Positions 34,181 through 41,790 of a stretch of DNA of 64,000 bases are shown piece by piece. The translations under genes were made by a program, and so were the position numbers. The notes under the pieces are model-generated. The model was not told where the DNA came from. It searched no databases and was given only the letters and a program-made list of their open reading frames with translations. Every line of letters starts with the position of its first letter. Position 1 is the first letter of the stretch. The stretch is taken from NCBI GenBank assembly GCA_036268075.1, contig DATAUV010000140.1, positions 1 through 64,000 of the forward strand. Reading direction: 5' to 3'. Source of the stretch: DATARH01 sp036268075 (GTDB lineage: Bacteria > Pseudomonadota > Alphaproteobacteria > ATCC43930 > CGMCC-115725).

Positions 34181-35140
34181 TTACGCCCGCCGCCGCTCGG
34201 CATACCGCGCCTCGATCGCATCCCAGATATCGGCGGCGAGGTTGGTGCCGTCGAGGCGGCCGATCTCCTGGATGCCGGTCGGCGAGGTCACGTTGATCTC
34301 GGTGATGTAGTCGCCGAGCACGTCGATCCCGACAAAGATGAGGCCCTGCTCCTTGAGGCTCGGCCCGATCGCGGCGCAAATCTCCTGCTCGCGTGGGGTC
34401 AGCGTGGTTTTGACCGCGCGCCCGCCGACATGGAGGTTGGCCCGCGACTCGCCTTGCGCCGGCACGCGCAGCACCGCGCCCTTGGGTTCGCCGTCGACGA
34501 GGATGATGCGCTTGTCGCCCAGCCGCACCTCGGGCACGTAGCGCTGCACCATCAGCGGGTCGCGATTGTGCAGCATGTGCATTTCGAGGAGCGAGTTCAA
34601 ATTCTCGTCGCCCGGCCGCAGATGGATGATCCCGGCGCCGCCATTCCCGAACAGCGGCTTCAGGATGATGTCGCCGTGCTCGTCCCAGAACGCTCGGATT
34701 TCGCCGGCGTCGAGCGTCAGCAGCGTCGGCGGCATCAACTCCTTGAACCGCAGCACGAACAGCTTCTCCGGCGCGTTGCGCACCGAGGCCGGGTCGTTGA
34801 CGACGAGCGGCCCGTCCGCCGGCAGCAATTCGAGGAGGTGCGTCGCGGTGATGTAGGCCATGTCGAACGGCGGATCCTGCCGCATCAGGATCACGTCGAG
34901 CCCGGCGAGGTCGAGCTCTTGGGTCTCGCCGAATTTGTGGTGATTGCCTTGGCTCCGATAGACCTCCAGCGTGCGGCCCCGCGCATAAAGCCGGCCGTCG
35001 CGCAGCGTCAGCGCGTTCGCCAGGTAATGGTACAGCGCGTGCCCGCGCGTCTGCGCCTCGAGCGCCAGGGCAAAGGTCGAATCCGCGTCGATGTTGATCG
35101 TCTCTATCGGGTCCATCTGGATGGCGACGGAAAGCCCCAT
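34181..35140 (-). CDS. gshB: Glutathione synthase
   Basis: Joins gamma-glutamylcysteine and glycine with ATP to make glutathione, in the cytosol. At 319 residues it has the ATP-grasp pattern of bacterial GshB: VAIQMDPIETINIDADSTFA at the start, LMRQDPPFDMAYI, VVNDPASVRNAPEKL, ILKPLFGNGGAGII, and the C-terminal FVGIDVLGDYITEINVTSPT. The start ATG at 35140 is fixed by family alignment. It is second in the leftward group, 17 bases after the L,D-transpeptidase gene. gshA is not in the window. Confidence 0.96.
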   Translation of the reverse strand: MGLSVAIQMDPIETINIDADSTFALALEAQTRGHALYHYLANALTLRDGRLYARGRTLEVYRSQGNHHKFGETQELDLAGLDVILMRQDPPFDMAYITATHLLELLPADGPLVVNDPASVRNAPEKLFVLRFKELMPPTLLTLDAGEIRAFWDEHGDIILKPLFGNGGAGIIHLRPGDENLNSLLEMHMLHNRDPLMVQRYVPEVRLGDKRIILVDGEPKGAVLRVPAQGESRANLHVGGRAVKTTLTPREQEICAAIGPSLKEQGLIFVGIDVLGDYITEINVTSPTGIQEIGRLDGTNLAADIWDAIEARYAERRRA

Positions 35141-35157
35141 CACATTCTCCTGGTTTC

Positions 35158-35715
35158 TCAGGGGGCGATCGTGATCGTGCTGCCGGCCCCAAGCAAGCCC
35201 AACAGCGACACGAGCACCGGTTTCGCCACCGCGATGCACCCCGCGGTCGGCGAATAATCGGGCCGCGCGACGTGCAGAAAGATGGCGCTGCCCGCGCCCG
35301 GCACGACCGGCGCGGCGTTGTATCCGATCACGACGATCAAATCGTAGATCGCGTCCGCCCGCCATAATTCCTCATGGCTGGCCGCGTAGGGCAGGGTGAC
35401 GAGGCGATTGTACTTCGGGTCGGCCGGGTCATCGAGCCATCCCATATCGGGCGTCAGCGCCGTAAGCGGCAACCCGCTCTGCGGCCGCGACACACGGTCG
35501 GGCCGATAAAACGCCGAGACGAGCGGAAACACCCCCGCCGGGCTCGCCCCGTCGCCCTCCCGCTTGTCGGCCCGGACCCCGCCTTTTCCGCAAGCCGCCC
35601 GCGCCGTCCCGCCCGGCCAGGTGAGTTCACCGCCGGCATAGGCAAGGCTGGTCGGCGAGGACACGGGCAGGGTCGCCAAGGCGGCTCCGAACAAGGCGCG
35701 GCGCGAGAGGATCAC
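35158..35715 (-). CDS. L,D-transpeptidase (YkuD-like) family protein, exported
   Basis: A periplasmic protein of 185 residues. The N-terminus MILSRRALFGAALATLPVSS is a probable Tat or Sec signal. The catalytic YkuD-type motif is HVARPDYSPTAGCIAV, with His and Cys in the expected spacing. Family members cross-link peptidoglycan or anchor proteins to it. The domain is short and the motif is of the L,D-transpeptidase catalytic-domain subgroup common in alphaproteobacteria. It precedes gshB by 17 bases. Confidence 0.82.
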   Translation of the reverse strand: MILSRRALFGAALATLPVSSPTSLAYAGGELTWPGGTARAACGKGGVRADKREGDGASPAGVFPLVSAFYRPDRVSRPQSGLPLTALTPDMGWLDDPADPKYNRLVTLPYAASHEELWRADAIYDLIVVIGYNAAPVVPGAGSAIFLHVARPDYSPTAGCIAVAKPVLVSLLGLLGAGSTITIAP

Positions 35716-35731
35716 GCGACCCAGGATATGC

Positions 35732-35806
35732 CGTAGGGCGGAAAAGCGCAGCGCCTTCCGCCACTCGTCGGGTCAGGCGGAATGCGCTTCGCTTTTCCGT
35801 CCTACG
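35732..35806. repeat. Dispersed inverted repeat, family A copy 4 (GGCGGA type)
   Basis: CGTAGGGCGGAAAAGCGCAG at the left pairs with GCTTCGCTTTTCCGTCCTACG at the right. The core is GGCGGA rather than GGATGGG, like copy 7. It lies between the divergent transpeptidase and TauD genes, ending 34 bases before the latter. Confidence 0.78.
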
Positions 35807-35839
35807 CTTTTACCCTTCGCTCGTCGCAAGGAGCCTCGG

Positions 35840-36685
35840 ATGCGCAGCAACTCGCTTGAAATCCGCCCCGTCGCCGGCGCGATCGGCGCCGAAATCCATG
35901 GCGTCGATCTCTCCGAACCCCTTCCCGACGAGGTGATCGCCGACATCCGCGCCGCGCTCAACCAGCATTGCGTGATCTTCTTCCGCAACCAGCAGATCGA
36001 CCCCGAGCAGCACAAGGCCTTCGCCCAGCGCTTTGGCGACATATTCATCCACCCGAACTATCGCGGCATGCAGGATGACAACGAGATCGTCATGGTCCGC
36101 CGCGAGCCCGGTGACGAGCACATCGTCGGCGAGGATTGGCATACCGACACGACGATGGTCGAGGAGCCGCCGATGGGCGCGATCCTCTACGCGATCGAGA
36201 CCCCACCCTATGGCGGCGACACCTGCTTCGCCAACCAGGCGCTCGCCTACGACGCGCTGTCGGACGGGATGAAGCGGATGCTCGAAGGCCTCCGCGCCAT
36301 CCACACCGATCGCCTCGTCGCCGGCCCCGCCGCCGGCCTCAACCGTTCCCGCTCGACCAAGGTGCGCGAGGACGATGCCTGGCGCGAGACAGTGAGCCTC
36401 CACCCGGTTGTCCGCACCCACCCCGAAACCGGCCGCAAGATGCTCTTCGTCAACGCCGCCTACACGGTCGGCTTCGAAGGCATGACCGAGGACGAATCAA
36501 AACCGCTCCTAGACTACCTCCTAGCCCACGGCCACCGCCCCGAATTCACCTGCCGCTTCCGCTGGCAAAACGGCTCGATCGCCTTCTGGGACAACCGCTC
36601 GACCAAGCACCTAGCCGTCCACGACGCCGCCCCCTTCCGCCGCCTGATGCGGCGGGTTCAGGTGTGCGGAGATAAGCCGGCGTGA
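35840..36685 (+). CDS. TauD/TfdA-type 2-oxoglutarate-dependent dioxygenase
   Basis: A non-heme Fe(II) dioxygenase of 281 residues. The iron ligands are H101-T-D103 (EDWHTDTTM) and H257 (WDNRSTKHLAVHD), and the 2-oxoglutarate arginine is in FRRLMRRVQVCG (R271 or R272). The second gene of this family in the window, it is clearly different in sequence from the one at 4958. The C-terminal arginine region is less canonical (MRRVQV instead of MHRTTV). Its TGA overlaps the ATG of the following reductase. Confidence 0.87.
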   Translation: MRSNSLEIRPVAGAIGAEIHGVDLSEPLPDEVIADIRAALNQHCVIFFRNQQIDPEQHKAFAQRFGDIFIHPNYRGMQDDNEIVMVRREPGDEHIVGEDWHTDTTMVEEPPMGAILYAIETPPYGGDTCFANQALAYDALSDGMKRMLEGLRAIHTDRLVAGPAAGLNRSRSTKVREDDAWRETVSLHPVVRTHPETGRKMLFVNAAYTVGFEGMTEDESKPLLDYLLAHGHRPEFTCRFRWQNGSIAFWDNRSTKHLAVHDAAPFRRLMRRVQVCGDKPA

Positions 36686-37140
36686 TGCCGCGCAAGGCGG
36701 CCCTCTATGACGACCTCGCGCGCCAACTCGCGGCGCTGATCGACGGCGAGCCCGATCGTATCGCCAATGCCGCCAACATGGCGGCGCTGATCTATCACGG
36801 GCTGCCGGCGCTGAACTGGGCCGGGTTCTATCTCGAAAGCGGCGGCGAATTGGTGCTCGGCCCGTTCCAGGGCAAGCCGGCCTGCGTCCGCATCGCCTGG
36901 GGCAAGGGCGTCTGCGGCACCGCGGCCGCGCGGGCGACGAGCGTCGTCGTGGCCGATGTCCACGAATTTCCCGGCCACATCGCCTGCGATCCGGATTCGG
37001 CCGCCGAGCTGGTCGTGCCGCTTATTGAAAACGGCCGCGTCACCGGCGTCCTCGACCTCGACAGCCCCGAGCGTGGGCGGTTTGACGACGAGGACCGCAA
37101 GGGGTGCGAGCGGCTCGTCGGCATCCTGCTCGGGCGGTGA
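36685..37140 (+). CDS. msrC: Free methionine-(R)-sulfoxide reductase (GAF type)
   Basis: Reduces free (not protein-bound) methionine-R-sulfoxide in the cytosol. It is a single GAF domain of 151 residues with all three functional cysteines: C67 (PACVRI), C77 (KGVCGTAA) and C101 (HIACDPDS). Their spacing (10 and 24) equals that of the E. coli enzyme. The ATG at 36685 overlaps the TauD stop (TGATG), with a GTG three bases before it as an alternative. The coupling to a TauD enzyme is unexplained. Confidence 0.92.
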   Translation: MPRKAALYDDLARQLAALIDGEPDRIANAANMAALIYHGLPALNWAGFYLESGGELVLGPFQGKPACVRIAWGKGVCGTAAARATSVVVADVHEFPGHIACDPDSAAELVVPLIENGRVTGVLDLDSPERGRFDDEDRKGCERLVGILLGR

Positions 37141-37211
37141 CCGGCGCCGGCAAAATTGCCGCAATCGTCGGGTAGCTTCGTTCGGGTAATGGGATAGGGC
37201 GGCGGGCGGTC

Positions 37212-37248
37212 CACCTGATAATTCGCTGATAAAAACAGGCGGAACAGG
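37212..37248 (+). promoter_or_regulatory. Operator-like site with AACAGG boxes, copy 2
   Basis: The site runs CACCTGATAATTCGC to AAAAACAGGCGGAACAGG. It matches 24711-24747 at 25 of 37 positions with no gaps, including ACCTG, CTG and AACAGGCnnAACAGG. It ends 44 bases before the dienelactone hydrolase ATG. Confidence 0.55.
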
Positions 37249-37292
37249 AGGAACGGGGTTACTCTGCCGGACCGGATTTAGGGGAGGTGACG

Positions 37293-37952
37293 ATGGGCTC
37301 GATGATCGAATTCGCCCGCCCGGACGGCGGCAAGACCAAGGGGTATCTGGCGGTCGCCGGAAACGGGCGGCCGGGGCTTGTGGTGATCCAGGAGTGGTGG
37401 GGGCTCAACGATCAGATTTGCGGGGTTGCCGACCGCTTTGCCCGCGCCGGGTACAACGCGCTCGCGCCCGATCTCTACAAGGGCCGGCTGACCGCGGTGC
37501 CGGACGAGGCCAACCATCTAATGACCGGCCTCGATTTCCCGGACGCGACGCATCAGGATCTGCGCGGCGCGGCGCAGCATTTGGCGGGGCAGAGCGGCAA
37601 GATCGGGGTCATGGGGTTCTGCATGGGCGGCGCGCTGACGATCGCCGCCGCGGTGCATGTGCCCGAGGTGGCGGCCGGCGTCTGCTTCTACGGCATCCCG
37701 CCCGCCTCCTTTGCCGACCCGGCCAGGATCAAAATCCCGTTCCAGGGCCATTTCGCCAACCAGGACGATTGGTGTACACCGGCCGCGGTCGACGATTTCG
37801 AAAAGGCGATGAAGGGCGCCGGCGCCTCACCCGAAATCTTCCGCTACGACGCCGCCCACGCCTTCTTCAACGAACGCAGCGCCGCTTACAATCTGGATTG
37901 CGCCAACCAGGCGTGGGAGCGGATGAGCGGGTTTTTGAAGGGGAATCTGTAA
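37293..37952 (+). CDS. Dienelactone hydrolase family protein (classical type)
   Basis: An alpha/beta hydrolase of 219 residues, closer to classical carboxymethylenebutenolidase than the two longer paralogues. It has the glutamate loop IQEWWGLNDQI (E34), nucleophile C110 (GFCMGG), an Asp in NQDDW (D158/D159) and H189 (AAHAFF). Family enzymes open dienelactones formed in catechol breakdown. GGGGAGG is five bases before the ATG at 37293; a GTG at 37287 falls within that site and is less likely. The TAACAGG-type motif lies in the leader. A family-A repeat follows. Confidence 0.9.
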   Translation: MGSMIEFARPDGGKTKGYLAVAGNGRPGLVVIQEWWGLNDQICGVADRFARAGYNALAPDLYKGRLTAVPDEANHLMTGLDFPDATHQDLRGAAQHLAGQSGKIGVMGFCMGGALTIAAAVHVPEVAAGVCFYGIPPASFADPARIKIPFQGHFANQDDWCTPAAVDDFEKAMKGAGASPEIFRYDAAHAFFNERSAAYNLDCANQAWERMSGFLKGNL

Positions 37953-37959
37953 AAGCAGC

Positions 37960-38033
37960 GACGGGCTTCGCGGTGCTCAGCCCATCCTACGGCACCGTCC
38001 TTGTAGGATGGGCTGAGCGAAGCGATGCCCATC
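37960..38033. repeat. Dispersed inverted repeat, family A copy 5
   Basis: GACGGGCTTCGCGGTGCTCA through CCCATCCTACGG pairs with TTGTAGGATGGGCTGAGCGA through GCCCATC. It sits between the convergent hydrolase and VOC genes and likely ends both transcripts. Confidence 0.83.
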
Positions 38034-38061
38034 AGGCCGCCGGAAGAAATCCGGCATCGGC

Positions 38062-38505
38062 TCAAATCGCCGTCTCCGGCGGACCTTTCAACTCGACGGT
38101 GTTGCCGTCGGGGTCGGTGATGTAGATCGACGAGCCGTAGCCCTCGGCGCCATAGCGGCGGCGCACCTCGCCGGCGTCGATGCCGTGGCGGGCAAGGTGG
38201 GCGGTCAGCGCCGGCACGTCCATCGCGGCGATGCGCACGGCGAAATGGTCCATGTTGCGGCCAGTCATGTGCGAGAGGCTTGGCTCCTCACCCTCCTGGC
38301 AGGGCACGAGGTCGATCATCGAGGTGCCGGCCCGCATCTGCACGAGGCGCGGCGTCTCCAGCTCGCGCTCGACCGGGCAGCCGAGCACGTCGCCGTAGAA
38401 TCTGACCGCCCGCTCCAGGCTGGCGACGCGGAGGACGACATGGTCGAGGCCGGTGATTTTGAACGCTGTATCGGCTTGCACGGCAAACTTGACGTCATCG
38501 GGCAT
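38062..38505 (-). CDS. VOC (glyoxalase/dioxygenase superfamily) protein
   Basis: A cytosolic protein of 147 residues with one pair of the beta-alpha-beta-beta-beta modules of the vicinal oxygen chelate fold: ITGLDHVVLRVASLERAVRF at about 16, then NMDHFAVRI and SSIYITDPDGNTVEL. The metal ligand positions (His in LDHVV and MDHFAV, Glu in VELKG) are kept. Activity could be glyoxalase, dioxygenase or drug binding. GGGAGG lies upstream of the ATG. The start overlaps the M3 peptidase stop by 11 bases, so it is coupled to that operon. Confidence 0.85.
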   Translation of the reverse strand: MPDDVKFAVQADTAFKITGLDHVVLRVASLERAVRFYGDVLGCPVERELETPRLVQMRAGTSMIDLVPCQEGEEPSLSHMTGRNMDHFAVRIAAMDVPALTAHLARHGIDAGEVRRRYGAEGYGSSIYITDPDGNTVELKGPPETAI

Positions 38506-40552
38506 CGGAGCCTCCCTCGGTATCGGCGGAAAGCGTAGCGAGGCCGCGCTCCGTGAGCAAGGCGTCGACGGTGGGCTCGCGGCCGCGGAACTGGCGGTAC
38601 AGCGCCATCGGATCGGCGCTGTCGCCGCTCGAATAGATCGCCTTGAGCCTTGCGGCGAGCGCGGGGTCGAATGGGTCGCCGGCCTCGGTGAATGCGGCGT
38701 AGCCGTCATTGTCGAGCACGGCCGCCCACAGATAGGCGTAATACCCGGCGGCATAGCCGCTGCCGGCAAAGAGGTGCTGAAAATGCGCCGGGCGGTGGCG
38801 CAGCCCGATCTCTCTCGGCATGCCCACCCGATCGCGGAACTCGCGCTCGAACGCGCCAATGTCGTCGACCGAGCCCTGTTCGTGCAGCTCGAGGTCGAGC
38901 ATCGCGCAGGCCGTGTATTCGACCGTGTCGAAGCCCTGGTTGAAATTGCGGGCGGCGAGCAGCTTTTCCAAAAGCGTGTCGGGGAGCGGTTCGCCGGTCT
39001 CGAAATGCCGGGCGTAGCGTCTCAGGTTTTCCGGCACCGAGACCCAATGCTCGAATATCTGCGACGGAAACTCGACAAAGTCGCGCCGCACCGACGTCCC
39101 CGATTGGGACGGATATTTCACCCGGCTCAAGAGCCCGTGAAGCCCATGGCCGAATTCGTGGAACAGCGTCCGCGCGTCGTCAAAGCTCAGCAGCGTCGGG
39201 TCGCCCTTGGAGAAATTGTTGTTGTTGACGACGATCGGCAGCACCTCGCCGTCGAGCGCCTCCTGGTACTGGTAGCTGCTCATCCACGCGCCGGAATGCT
39301 TGCCGGGACGGGCGAAATTGTCATGCAGGAAGAGGCCGATCGCCTGCCCACTCGAATCCTCTACCGTGTATACGCGTACATCGGCGTGGTAGGCCGGGCA
39401 GTCGCGGCGTTCGACAAAGCGGATGCCGAACAGCCGCCCGGCGGTGTCGAACGCGGCGCGGACCATGTTGTCGAGCACGAAGTACGGCTTTACCCGGGCC
39501 TCGTCGATCTCGTACTTGGCCTGCCGCACCTTTTCCGCGTAATAACGCCAATCCCATTGTTCGATCGGCTCGTTGAGCCCGTCGGCGCGGGCGGCCGCGA
39601 CCAATTCGTCGCGCTCAACCGCGGCCTTGCGCTTGGCCGGATCCCATACCTGCTCCAGCAATCGCTCCGCCGCGGCTGGGCTTCGCGCCATCGAATCGTC
39701 GAGGCGATAGGCGGCGTAGTTATCATATCCGAGCAGATGCGCCTGTTCGTTCCTCAGCGCAACGATCTCGCGGATCAGCGCGGTGTTGTCGTGCGCGCCC
39801 TGGTGCTCGCCGCGCGCGGCCCAGGCCTCGCAGGCGATGCGGCGCAGATCGCGCCGGGCCGAGAATGTCAGGAACGGCTCGACCGAGGCGCGCGCCAACG
39901 TGATCGAGTATTTGCCGTCGAGCCCACGCTCCTTGGCGGCCGCCGCGGCGGCCCCGCGCGCGAAATCTGGGAGGCCGGCGAGGTCGGCTTCGTCGAGGTC
40001 GAGGTGCCAATCGTCCTCGTCGTGCAACACGTTCTGGCCGAACAGCGTGTGGAGGCTCGCAAGGCGCGTCGCGATCTCCGCCACCCGCGTCTTCTGCTCT
40101 GGACCCAGCAGCGCGCCGGCGCGGACAAAGCGCAGATGGTGCCGCTCCAGCAGCCGCGCCTGATCGGGCGCGAGACCCAGCGCATCGCGTCCGCGGTACA
40201 GCGCGTCGATCCGCGCGAACAGCCCGGCATCGAGCATGATCGCGGTGGTGTGTGCGGCGAGCTTTGGCGCGTAGTCGCGATCGATCGCGTCGAGCGTGTC
40301 GTTGGTCGCGCTCGAGGTCAGATTGTCGAAAACCCGGCCGACCCGCCACAGCCCGCGGCCGCTCCGCTCGATCGCCTCGACCGTGTTGGCGAAGCCGGGT
40401 GGGTTCTGAGCACCGCTGATCGCGGCGATCTCGGCATTGTGCTCGGCCATGAAATGGTCGAACGCCGGTGGAAAGTGCGCCGGTTCGATGCGGTCGAACG
40501 GCGGCAGGCGGAACGGGGTGGTCCAGTCCTCGAAAAACGGGTTTGCCGCCAT
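38495..40552 (-). CDS. M3 family zinc metallopeptidase (Dcp/oligopeptidase A-like)
   Basis: A cytosolic peptidase of 685 residues that trims oligopeptides. The zinc site is H465-E-F-G-H469 in TLFHEFGHGLHGLLS, with the third ligand in a downstream Glu helix. The N-terminus NPFFEDWTTPFRLPPFDRI and the C-terminal FAGSGYAAGYYAYLWA are typical of peptidyl-dipeptidase Dcp. It is third in the operon, 15 bases after DUF1501, and its 3' end overlaps the VOC gene. A very long open frame on the other strand is an artefact of base composition. Confidence 0.93.
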   Translation of the reverse strand: MAANPFFEDWTTPFRLPPFDRIEPAHFPPAFDHFMAEHNAEIAAISGAQNPPGFANTVEAIERSGRGLWRVGRVFDNLTSSATNDTLDAIDRDYAPKLAAHTTAIMLDAGLFARIDALYRGRDALGLAPDQARLLERHHLRFVRAGALLGPEQKTRVAEIATRLASLHTLFGQNVLHDEDDWHLDLDEADLAGLPDFARGAAAAAAKERGLDGKYSITLARASVEPFLTFSARRDLRRIACEAWAARGEHQGAHDNTALIREIVALRNEQAHLLGYDNYAAYRLDDSMARSPAAAERLLEQVWDPAKRKAAVERDELVAAARADGLNEPIEQWDWRYYAEKVRQAKYEIDEARVKPYFVLDNMVRAAFDTAGRLFGIRFVERRDCPAYHADVRVYTVEDSSGQAIGLFLHDNFARPGKHSGAWMSSYQYQEALDGEVLPIVVNNNNFSKGDPTLLSFDDARTLFHEFGHGLHGLLSRVKYPSQSGTSVRRDFVEFPSQIFEHWVSVPENLRRYARHFETGEPLPDTLLEKLLAARNFNQGFDTVEYTACAMLDLELHEQGSVDDIGAFEREFRDRVGMPREIGLRHRPAHFQHLFAGSGYAAGYYAYLWAAVLDNDGYAAFTEAGDPFDPALAARLKAIYSSGDSADPMALYRQFRGREPTVDALLTERGLATLSADTEGGSDAR

Positions 40553-40567
40553 GCCGCTCCTGCCGCT

Positions 40568-41782
40568 CTATGTCTCCACGAGTTCCGCGAGATTAGCGCG
40601 GGCGGACGGCGCGCCGGGGAAAATCTGCGCGAGTTGGCTATCGCCCAGGCGAAGGTGGCGCCCGGCGATGGTCGCGACCGCCGTGCGGTAGTCGGTGGTC
40701 ACGGCGAGATCGCGGCCCTCGTGGAGCTGCGCGGCGGCGAGGCCCGGCCAGTCGCCATAGACCTTGCCGCCACGCACCTTTCCGCCAGCGACCCAAATCA
40801 CGTTGCCGTGGCCGTGATCGGTACCGGCATTGCCGTTTTCCTTGGCGGTGCGGCCGAATTCCGAGACCACGACCACAACCGTGTCGTCCCAGTTCCGGGC
40901 GAGATCGTGCGCCAGCGCCGCGAGCCCGTCGCCGAGCGGTTTCAGCCGGTTGGCGAGCTGGCCCTTGTGGTTGCCCTGGTTGACGTGCGTGTCCCAGCCG
41001 CCGAGCGCGGTAAAGGCGAGGCGGATGCGCTTGTCCTGGCCGATCAACCGGGCGAGGCGGCCGGCGATCGCGGGATAGGAATTGGCCGGCGGCGCCCCGG
41101 CATCGGCCATCTGCTGTTCGCTGTCGGCCATCTCGGCGGTGAGCTCGGTGCGCGCCATCCGACCGTCGCGATAGGCGATCGATTGCGCGTCGGTGCCGGC
41201 ATAGAGCTTATCGAAAGCGCTCGCGACCTCGGGCCGGTCGATCGCCTGTTTCTGCGCCGCGGCGGCGCCGAGCGGCAAATTGGCGGCGGCGAGCCGGCCC
41301 TTGAGGATGAACGGCAGCACCGGCCCGACGGCCAGCGCGTCGGTGGGACCGCGCGGGCCGGGGAGCGCCGCGAGCAGGCGGTTCATCCAGCCATCCTCCG
41401 TCGTGCGCCTCCCCGGCGTGCCGTTCTCGATAAAGAGCTGCGCGTCGAAATGCGACCGCGTCGGGTCGGGCGAGCCGCTGGCATGGATAAACGCGAGCTG
41501 CTTTGCCTGCCACAACGGCATCAGCCCGGCGAGCGCGGGGTGCAGGCCGAAATGGCCGTCGAGCGCCAGCGCGCCGTTCTCGCCGCCCGGCTTCCCGATC
41601 GCGATCGTCGGCCGCAAATCGAAATAGGCCTGCTCGCCATGCGGCACGACGACGTTGAGTCCGTCGACCGCCCCGCGCAGCATCACGACCACCAGGCGGC
41701 TGGGTCCGCCCTCGGCCGTCGCGGCCCAGGCCGGGGTGGCGAATGTCGCGGCGGAAAGGGCGAGAAAATCGCGGCGGTTCAC
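40568..41782 (-). CDS. DUF1501 family protein, Tat-exported
   Basis: A 404-residue protein with a twin-arginine signal (MNRRDFLALSAATFATPAWA). The DUF1501 (sulfatase-like) core is seen in LVVVMLRGAVDGLNVVVPHG and VVVVSEFGRTAKENGNAGTDHG. Family members belong to the alkaline phosphatase superfamily but are uncharacterised. It follows DUF1800 by eight bases, a pairing found in many bacteria. No metal-binding assignment is attempted. Confidence 0.9.
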   Translation of the reverse strand: MNRRDFLALSAATFATPAWAATAEGGPSRLVVVMLRGAVDGLNVVVPHGEQAYFDLRPTIAIGKPGGENGALALDGHFGLHPALAGLMPLWQAKQLAFIHASGSPDPTRSHFDAQLFIENGTPGRRTTEDGWMNRLLAALPGPRGPTDALAVGPVLPFILKGRLAAANLPLGAAAAQKQAIDRPEVASAFDKLYAGTDAQSIAYRDGRMARTELTAEMADSEQQMADAGAPPANSYPAIAGRLARLIGQDKRIRLAFTALGGWDTHVNQGNHKGQLANRLKPLGDGLAALAHDLARNWDDTVVVVVSEFGRTAKENGNAGTDHGHGNVIWVAGGKVRGGKVYGDWPGLAAAQLHEGRDLAVTTDYRTAVATIAGRHLRLGDSQLAQIFPGAPSARANLAELVET

Positions 41783-41790
41783 GGGCTCAC

